Origin: Acidaminococcus massiliensis
GTDB taxonomy: Bacteria; Bacillota; Negativicutes; Acidaminococcales; Acidaminococcaceae
NCBI RefSeq assembly: GCF_900095825.1
Contig: NZ_LT608315.1
Location: 262,318-326,317 of the forward strand
Length of the DNA: 64,000 nt
Direction of reading: 5' to 3'
Shown here: positions 59,474 through 64,000 of the stretch, piece by piece
How the letters are laid out: each line of letters opens with the position of its first letter
Numbering within the stretch: the first letter of the stretch is position 1
Program-made: the position numbers and the translations under genes
Notes under the pieces: model-generated
The model's input: the letters and a program-made list of their open reading frames with translations, nothing else
What the model was told of the DNA's origin: nothing
Databases searched by the model: none

Positions 59474-60889
59474 ATGATCGAATATCAGCCCATTACACCG
59501 GATGTGCTGGAGGCACTCCGTGAAATTTCCGGAAAACGGCTTGCTACGGGAGAAGACATCAACCCAGATTACGCCCACGATGCTATGCCCATCTACGGCA
59601 TCGGCATGCCGGAAGCCACCATCGATGTGGAAAGTACGGAAGAGATTTCCGCCATCATGAAACTGTGCAATGAGCGTCACATCCCAGTCACCGTACGGGG
59701 TGCCGGCACTGGCCTGGCCGGAGGAGCCACGCCGGTCCAGCAGGGGCTGGTACTGTGCACTTCCCGGATGAACCAGATCCTGGGTTACGATGAAAAGAAT
59801 ATGAACGTGCGGGTACAGCCCGGGGTCCTGCTGGATACCCTGTCCAAAGATGCACTGGAACACGGGATGTTCTATCCTCCCGATCCGGGTGAAAAATTCG
59901 CTACCCTGGGCGGAAACGTCTCCACCAATGCCGGCGGCATGCGGGCAGTGAAATACGGAACCACCCGGGATTATGTCCAGGCCATGACCGTGGTGCTGCC
60001 CACCGGAGAAGTCGTCCATCTGGGGGCCCCCGTCTCCAAGACCACCTCCGGCTACAGCTTGCTGCATCTGATGATCGGTTCCGAAGGGACCCTGGGGATC
60101 ATCACCGAACTGACCCTGAAGCTGATTGCCCCGCCCAAATGCCATGTGACTCTGATCGTTCCGTTTGCAGAACTGGCGGACGGGATCGGCGCCGTGCCGG
60201 CCATCAAACATTCCGGCCTGGATCCCCAGACCTTGGAATTCTTCGAAAAAGAGATCCTGGAATCTTCCGAAGCCTATATGGGCAAGAGCGTCTTCCCGAA
60301 AGTAGTGGAAGGCCAGGAAGTGGGGGCCTATCTGCTGGTAACGTTGGATTCCAACGATCGGGACCAGTTGGATAAACTGGTAGAAGAAGCTGCCGAGATG
60401 CTCCTGGAAGCCGGTGCCCTGGATGTGCTGGTAGCCGATACTCCCATGTTCCTGGAAAAGACCTGGGCGGCCCGTTCCTCCTTCCTGGAAGGCATCGAAG
60501 AACAGTTTGCTCTGCTGGATGAATGCGACGTGGTGGTCCCCGTTTCCCGGATCCCTGATTTCGTCCTGTACATCAAGGAAATCCAGGGAGACTTCCCCTT
60601 CGAAGTGAAGATGTTCGGCCATGCTGGCGACGGTAACCTGCACATCTACACCTGTGCCAATGACATGGACCTGGTGGAATTCAAAAAGTCCGTGGAACAG
60701 TTCATGCACCTCCTGTACGCCAAATGCACCGAACTGGGAGGACAGATTTCCGGGGAACACGGCATCGGCTTCGGCAAAGTCCAGTTCCTGGCAGAAAACC
60801 TGGGCGAAGCGCCCATCCGCTTGATGCAGGGCATCAAGGAAGTATTCGATCCCAATCTGATCCTGAATCCCAATAAGGTATGCTTCTAA
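59474..60889 (+). CDS. glcD: FAD-binding oxidase, GlcD/D-lactate dehydrogenase type
   Basis: A 471-residue flavoprotein. The PCMH-type FAD domain shows VTVRGAGTGLAGGATP, NPGVLLD-like VQPGVLLDTL, GGNVSTNAGGMRAVKYG and GSEGTLGIITELTL (about 75-225). The C-terminal oxidase domain has VKMFGHAGDGNLHIY and SGEHGIGFGK. Substrates in this family are 2-hydroxy acids such as D-lactate, glycolate or D-2-hydroxyglutarate; electrons usually pass to an electron transfer flavoprotein. Start 59474 follows AAAAGGGGGAG. No partner subunit (GlcE/F, EtfAB) is adjacent, so it stands as a single-gene unit. Confidence 0.88.
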   Translation: MIEYQPITPDVLEALREISGKRLATGEDINPDYAHDAMPIYGIGMPEATIDVESTEEISAIMKLCNERHIPVTVRGAGTGLAGGATPVQQGLVLCTSRMNQILGYDEKNMNVRVQPGVLLDTLSKDALEHGMFYPPDPGEKFATLGGNVSTNAGGMRAVKYGTTRDYVQAMTVVLPTGEVVHLGAPVSKTTSGYSLLHLMIGSEGTLGIITELTLKLIAPPKCHVTLIVPFAELADGIGAVPAIKHSGLDPQTLEFFEKEILESSEAYMGKSVFPKVVEGQEVGAYLLVTLDSNDRDQLDKLVEEAAEMLLEAGALDVLVADTPMFLEKTWAARSSFLEGIEEQFALLDECDVVVPVSRIPDFVLYIKEIQGDFPFEVKMFGHAGDGNLHIYTCANDMDLVEFKKSVEQFMHLLYAKCTELGGQISGEHGIGFGKVQFLAENLGEAPIRLMQGIKEVFDPNLILNPNKVCF

Positions 60890-60895
60890 AAAAGG

Positions 60896-60938
60896 GGGGC
60901 TGTGAAGAAATGAGATCTCATTTCTTCACAGCCCCTTT
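60896..60938 (+). terminator. Terminator of glcD
   Basis: GGGGCTGTGAAGAAATGA with complement, very short loop, followed by TTT. The long perfect stem resembles that at 38559. Confidence 0.8.
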
Positions 60939-61078
60939 GGTCGCGGGTCACGGGCTTTGAGTCGCGGGCTTGTTGGTACAGACCGAAATCGGCTTTCGCC
61001 GCTTTCAGCTGATTTCGTCTTATTCATCATATAAAAAAGAAAGAACGGTTTAAACGTCCAGGCTCGCGGCCCGCGACT
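60938..61078. repeat. Composite repeat with GTCGCGGG arms between two hairpins
   Basis: GGTCGCGGGTCACGGGC...GAGTCGCGGGC on the left (60938-60970) and GGCTCGCGGCCCGCGAC on the right (61061-61077) flank an AT-richer centre. The left part matches 27577-27608. The layout (terminator, GC-rich arm, variable core, inverse arm, hairpin) is that of the CTCGAG-armed repeats. No gene is present. Confidence 0.6.
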
Positions 61079-61107
61079 GGGGTGTGAATTTTTTCACACC
61101 CCATTTT
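61079..61107 (+). terminator. Hairpin downstream of the MetE-like gene
   Basis: GGGGTGTGAA/TTCACACCCC with a 4-base loop; the T run (ATTTTTATTTT) is on the plus strand. It directly adjoins the stop at 61107 of the minus-strand gene. Confidence 0.6.
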
Positions 61108-62222
61108 TATTTTCCCCATACCTCTTGGGCGATGGATCTCACCAAGGCCAATTTGGCCCATTGTTCTGCTTCGGTCAGCTTATTGCCGATTTCGCAGGAG
61201 GCGAAACCGCACTGGGGGCTGAGGCAGAGATTTTCCAACGGTACATACTTTGCTGCTTCGTGGATCCGGGCGATGACCTGTGCCCGGTCTTCCAATTCCG
61301 GACGCTTGGTGGTGATGAGCCCCAGCACCACCTTTTTCCCGGGGGCCACTTCCTTCAAAGGTTCGAAGTTCCCGGACCGTTCATCATCGAATTCCAGGTA
61401 GAAGGCATCCACCTTTTCCTTTCCGAACAACAGGGGCGCAATGGGACCGTAGCCGCCCCGAGCTGCCCAGGTAGAATGGTAGTTGCCCCGGCATACATGA
61501 GTGTTGATCACCAGATCAGCAGGACGGTTTTCCAGGGCTAGGTTGTTCAGCCGCAGGTATTCCTCCGCTACCTGTTTCAGGGAAACGGCTCCCTTCTGCC
61601 GTTTGTTCCAGTATTCCGTGTCGCAGAACATGCCCCAGGTGCAGTCATCCAGCTGGATGTTCCGGCAGCCGGCCTCGTATAGATCCCTGAATACCTGCCG
61701 GTAGGCGGCGGCAATGTCCTGGAGCAGTTCTTCCCGTTCCGGGTACACTGCATCTGTGATTTTCCCGTTGTCCCCCCGGTACAGTTCTGCCAGCAGCTGA
61801 GCCGGGGCTGGGAGGGTCTGCCGGGCCAAGGTGTTTTCATCCTCGAACCCTTTCACATATTTGAAATGTTCTACAAAGGGATGGTCCTTCCCGCTGATTT
61901 TCCCGGTAACGATGGCAGTGCCCCGGGCGGTCTCTTCCCCATGGAACTGATACCCTTGTTCCAGTTCGATGTGGGTGATGCCCTGGAACCCCCAGAAAAA
62001 GTCCAAGTGCCAGTAGCTTCTCCGGAATTCCCCGTCGGTGATGGTATGGAGCCCGGCGGCCTTCTGCTTTTCAATGAGTTTGGCGATTTCTTCGTCCTCC
62101 ACCTGCTTCAGATCCAGGGCAGCGATCTCCCCCCGGGCAAACCGGGCCCGGGCCTCTTTCAAACGGTCCGGCCGCAGGAAACTCCCTACAATATCAAAAC
62201 GGAATGGTGCACGTAAAGTCAT
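61107..62222 (-). CDS. MetE C-terminal-like methyltransferase (YxjG/YxjH family)
   Basis: A 371-residue TIM-barrel protein of the cobalamin-independent methionine synthase family that has only the catalytic half. Zinc ligands are placed by NTHVCRGNY (His and Cys), LEFDDERSG and SPQCGFAS (Cys). FDIVGSFLRPD at the start and TDGEFRRSYW are typical of YxjG/YxjH, which probably methylate homocysteine from a non-folate or unknown donor. Start 62222 follows GAGGGG. It is a single gene between hairpins. Confidence 0.88.
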   Translation of the reverse strand: MTLRAPFRFDIVGSFLRPDRLKEARARFARGEIAALDLKQVEDEEIAKLIEKQKAAGLHTITDGEFRRSYWHLDFFWGFQGITHIELEQGYQFHGEETARGTAIVTGKISGKDHPFVEHFKYVKGFEDENTLARQTLPAPAQLLAELYRGDNGKITDAVYPEREELLQDIAAAYRQVFRDLYEAGCRNIQLDDCTWGMFCDTEYWNKRQKGAVSLKQVAEEYLRLNNLALENRPADLVINTHVCRGNYHSTWAARGGYGPIAPLLFGKEKVDAFYLEFDDERSGNFEPLKEVAPGKKVVLGLITTKRPELEDRAQVIARIHEAAKYVPLENLCLSPQCGFASCEIGNKLTEAEQWAKLALVRSIAQEVWGK

Positions 62223-62340
62223 GATGAAAACCCCTCTCTGTATTCCGAGCATTTTGCTCTGTTTTGTTTCTTCATGGGTCTTATTGTACCGGACGGAGAG
62301 GCGTTTGTATAATGGTTAAAAAGTTGGAGTTGGTATAGAT

Positions 62341-62381
62341 AAAAAGAATAGCAGGGTGCTGCATCTGCAGCACCCTGCTAT
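62341..62381 (-). terminator. Terminator of hydE
   Basis: AGCAGGGTGCTGCA with complement in a nearly loopless hairpin, followed on the minus strand by ATTCTTTTT. A 13-base piece of the GTCAACGG repeat follows at 62383-62395, after the hairpin. Confidence 0.8.
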
Positions 62382-62427
62382 TGTCAACGGTCAGCGGCTG
62401 TTCACTATTGACGGCGCAGGAGAATTT

Positions 62428-63537
62428 CTATTTCCCTGCGCCCTCATGCTCCCGGAAATAATGGGGTGAATCTCCCCATTTCCCGAATCCTACTGTATCT
62501 CCCACCGAGGCCACCCGGGCGGAGAGGCAGTTCCGGCACTGATCGGGGCTATCCTCCACACAGGGTTTGTTGTCGTAGAGCAGATAATCGGACCGGAATT
62601 GAGGCAGGGTCACAATGGGCATCAGGATGTTGGCCCCGGCTTTGAGCCCCAGTTCCCGTCCCAGGGGATTCAAGGCTTGAAGGGCAGTGGTGGCGGCAAT
62701 GTTCACATCCTTCAGGAACAGCCGGGTCACGGCAATCATGTTCAGCCCCAGGATGAACCGATGCTGCTGAGCTTCCGGGGTATTGCCCCCAGCGGCCACC
62801 ACCTGTTTTCCCAAAGGGGTGTTGTGATGGACCACATAAGGGCCCATGCCGATCATGTCAATGTCCATGTCCCGGTAGAACAGGATATCGTCGGCCAAAT
62901 TTTCCAGTGTCTGGCCCGGCAGGCCGATCATCACTCCGGTGCCTACCTGGTATCCCAGTTTCCTGAGGATTTTCAGGCAGTGCTTCCGCACAGCCCATTC
63001 ATGATGCCCATCCTGTGGATGAAGAGTGGCATAAAGTGCCGGACTGCTGGTTTCGATCCGCAGGAGATACCGATGGGCCCCGGCTTCCAGCCAGCGGCGG
63101 TACGTTCCTTCCGTCTGTTCTCCCAAGCACAGGGTAAGTCCCAGCTTTCCGTCGCTGAGCTTCTTGATGTCCCGGATCAGCCCCTCCACATAAGCAATGA
63201 ATTCTTCATCCTGCCGTTCTCCCGACTGGAGGGTCAAAGATCCGTACTGGTTGTCCAGGGCCCACTTCGCCATGGCCAGGATGTCTTCCCGGGAAGTATC
63301 GAACCGTTCCACTTCCTCATTGTCCCGGCGGATACCGCAGTAGAGGCAGTCTTTGATGCACCGGTTGGAAAATTCCAGGAGGCCTCGGTAATAGGCCACC
63401 CGGCCCACGGAAGCGCTTTTCACCTCATAGGCGGCGTCATACAATGCCTTCCGATCTTCCGGATCGGTGAGCCCCAGCAGGGTGACCAGGTCTGCCCGGT
63501 CTAGGTTTTCTTTATGCAGCAGTGTTTGGAGATCCAT
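62428..63537 (-). CDS. hydE: [FeFe]-hydrogenase H-cluster maturase, radical SAM HydE
   Basis: A 369-residue radical SAM protein. The SAM cluster motif is CIKDCLYCG (about 60-68). GGGTGxxxS-like parts (LTLQSGERQDEEF), GTGVMIGLPGQT and MGPYVVHHNTPLG are typical of HydE. A second Cys group near the C-terminus (CVEDSPDQCRNCL) matches the auxiliary cluster site in HydE. It helps build the di-iron part of the H-cluster with HydF and HydG, which are not in the window. This implies an [FeFe] hydrogenase in the organism. Confidence 0.93.
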   Translation of the reverse strand: MDLQTLLHKENLDRADLVTLLGLTDPEDRKALYDAAYEVKSASVGRVAYYRGLLEFSNRCIKDCLYCGIRRDNEEVERFDTSREDILAMAKWALDNQYGSLTLQSGERQDEEFIAYVEGLIRDIKKLSDGKLGLTLCLGEQTEGTYRRWLEAGAHRYLLRIETSSPALYATLHPQDGHHEWAVRKHCLKILRKLGYQVGTGVMIGLPGQTLENLADDILFYRDMDIDMIGMGPYVVHHNTPLGKQVVAAGGNTPEAQQHRFILGLNMIAVTRLFLKDVNIAATTALQALNPLGRELGLKAGANILMPIVTLPQFRSDYLLYDNKPCVEDSPDQCRNCLSARVASVGDTVGFGKWGDSPHYFREHEGAGK

Positions 63538-63550
63538 ACAAATCCTTTCT

Positions 63551-64000
63551 TTATTCTTCTTTCTCTTTGATCAGGCCCTGCTTCTTCTTGTTGGCGTAGA
63601 CGAAATAATAGGGCAGGATCACCAGGCAGCCTCCCAGCCCCCAGATCAGCTGCATGGTCTTGGCGTTGGACAGCATCCACAGGCTGGTGATAAGGGCGAT
63701 CACCGGAATGGTGATGCCCCCGGGGATCTTGTAGGTCCGGGGCCGGTCCGCCCACTTCTTCCGGAACACGATCACGGCCAGACAGGTAGGCAGGTACTGG
63801 GTGAACCGGGATACGGCGCTGATGGCCGCCAGGGTGGTGAAACTGCCGCTCCAAGCCAGGGCAATGCTCAATACGGCGATGACGATACTGGCCACATAGG
63901 GGGTCCCCCAGGGCGTCCGTTTGGCCAAGATTTCCGGCAGCATCCCGTCTTCCGAAAGGGAAGTACAGGCCCGAGGTGCAATGAAGGATTCCGCCATGTT
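63551..64000 (-). CDS. APC-family amino acid permease, C-terminal part (partial)
   Basis: The 149 C-terminal residues of a larger permease whose N-terminus is beyond the right edge. PRACTSLSEDGMLPEILAKRTPWGTPYVA is the typical segment before the late helices of APC transporters, followed by four hydrophobic segments and a basic tail KKKQGLIKEKEE. It ends 13 bases before hydE on the same strand. The substrate cannot be told from this part. Confidence 0.85.
   Translation of the reverse strand, partial: NMAESFIAPRACTSLSEDGMLPEILAKRTPWGTPYVASIVIAVLSIALAWSGSFTTLAAISAVSRFTQYLPTCLAVIVFRKKWADRPRTYKIPGGITIPVIALITSLWMLSNAKTMQLIWGLGGCLVILPYYFVYANKKKQGLIKEKEE

Overview
The window reads as a chromosomal piece of a diderm Firmicute (class Negativicutes). 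T-box leaders, a SigH-type sigma factor and Gram-positive style ribosome binding sites sit beside outer-membrane machinery: ExbB/ExbD/TonB with a TonB-dependent receptor, a NodT-type outer-membrane channel and an RND pump. An Acidaminococcus-like genus fits the gene mix, but that name is inference. Most of the sequence is GC-rich by eye; 31.6-38.5 kb is visibly AT-rich. Most genes lie on the minus strand.

Layout. 0-1 kb: 5' end of trpE behind a Trp-specifier T-box, then a small acetyltransferase. 1.1-4.8 kb: envelope-type genes (L,D-transpeptidase, two zinc-ribbon membrane proteins) and an M20 peptidase. 4.8-14.1 kb: an efflux system with outer-membrane channel, HlyD adaptor, double ATPase and two tandem pairs of ABC-2 permeases. 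14.1-15.3 kb: DUF3793 protein and flavodoxin behind a Fur-like palindrome. 15.4-23.0 kb: a T-box whose specifier reads as UGC (Cys), followed by a MetNIQ-type transporter, an M20 amidohydrolase, a DapA-like lyase/aldolase and a PCC-domain protein, then a second group (Fe-S protein, HIT protein, second MetQ). 23.0-31.6 kb: iron/siderophore uptake (exbB, exbD, tonB, receptor, FecCD-type ABC transporter). 31.6-38.5 kb: AT-rich island with an RraA-like aldolase, a LysR regulator, an Ldh2-type dehydrogenase split by an IS3-family element, and a TRAP-like transporter without a visible binding protein. 38.6-43.8 kb: translation block (five tRNAs, tuf, rpmG, secE, nusG, rplK, rplA, rplJ, rplL) not followed by rpoB. 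43.8-53 kb: uppP, a phosphofructokinase, a small P-loop protein, sigH, rlmB, a flavodiiron protein, a Na+/amino-acid symporter and a YddA-type ABC exporter. 53-64 kb: RND pump, an FG-GAP repeat protein, an FAD-linked oxidase, a MetE-like methyltransferase, hydE and the end of an amino-acid permease.

How it works together. Flavodoxin and the ExbBD/TonB uptake operon share a GTTAG-N6-CTAA(C/T) palindrome, which suggests one iron regulon. The Cys T-box cluster is the strongest candidate for an undescribed system: a transporter, deacylase and lyase that would be made when charged tRNA-Cys is scarce, i.e. a possible salvage route for acylated or conjugated cysteine. The island's dehydrogenase is broken by the insertion, so its pathway is probably impaired in this strain. 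Intergenic spaces are rich in one family of terminator hairpins (stem core GTTGCAC or similar) and in composite repeats with CTCGAG arms. No rRNA, CRISPR array or prophage was seen.
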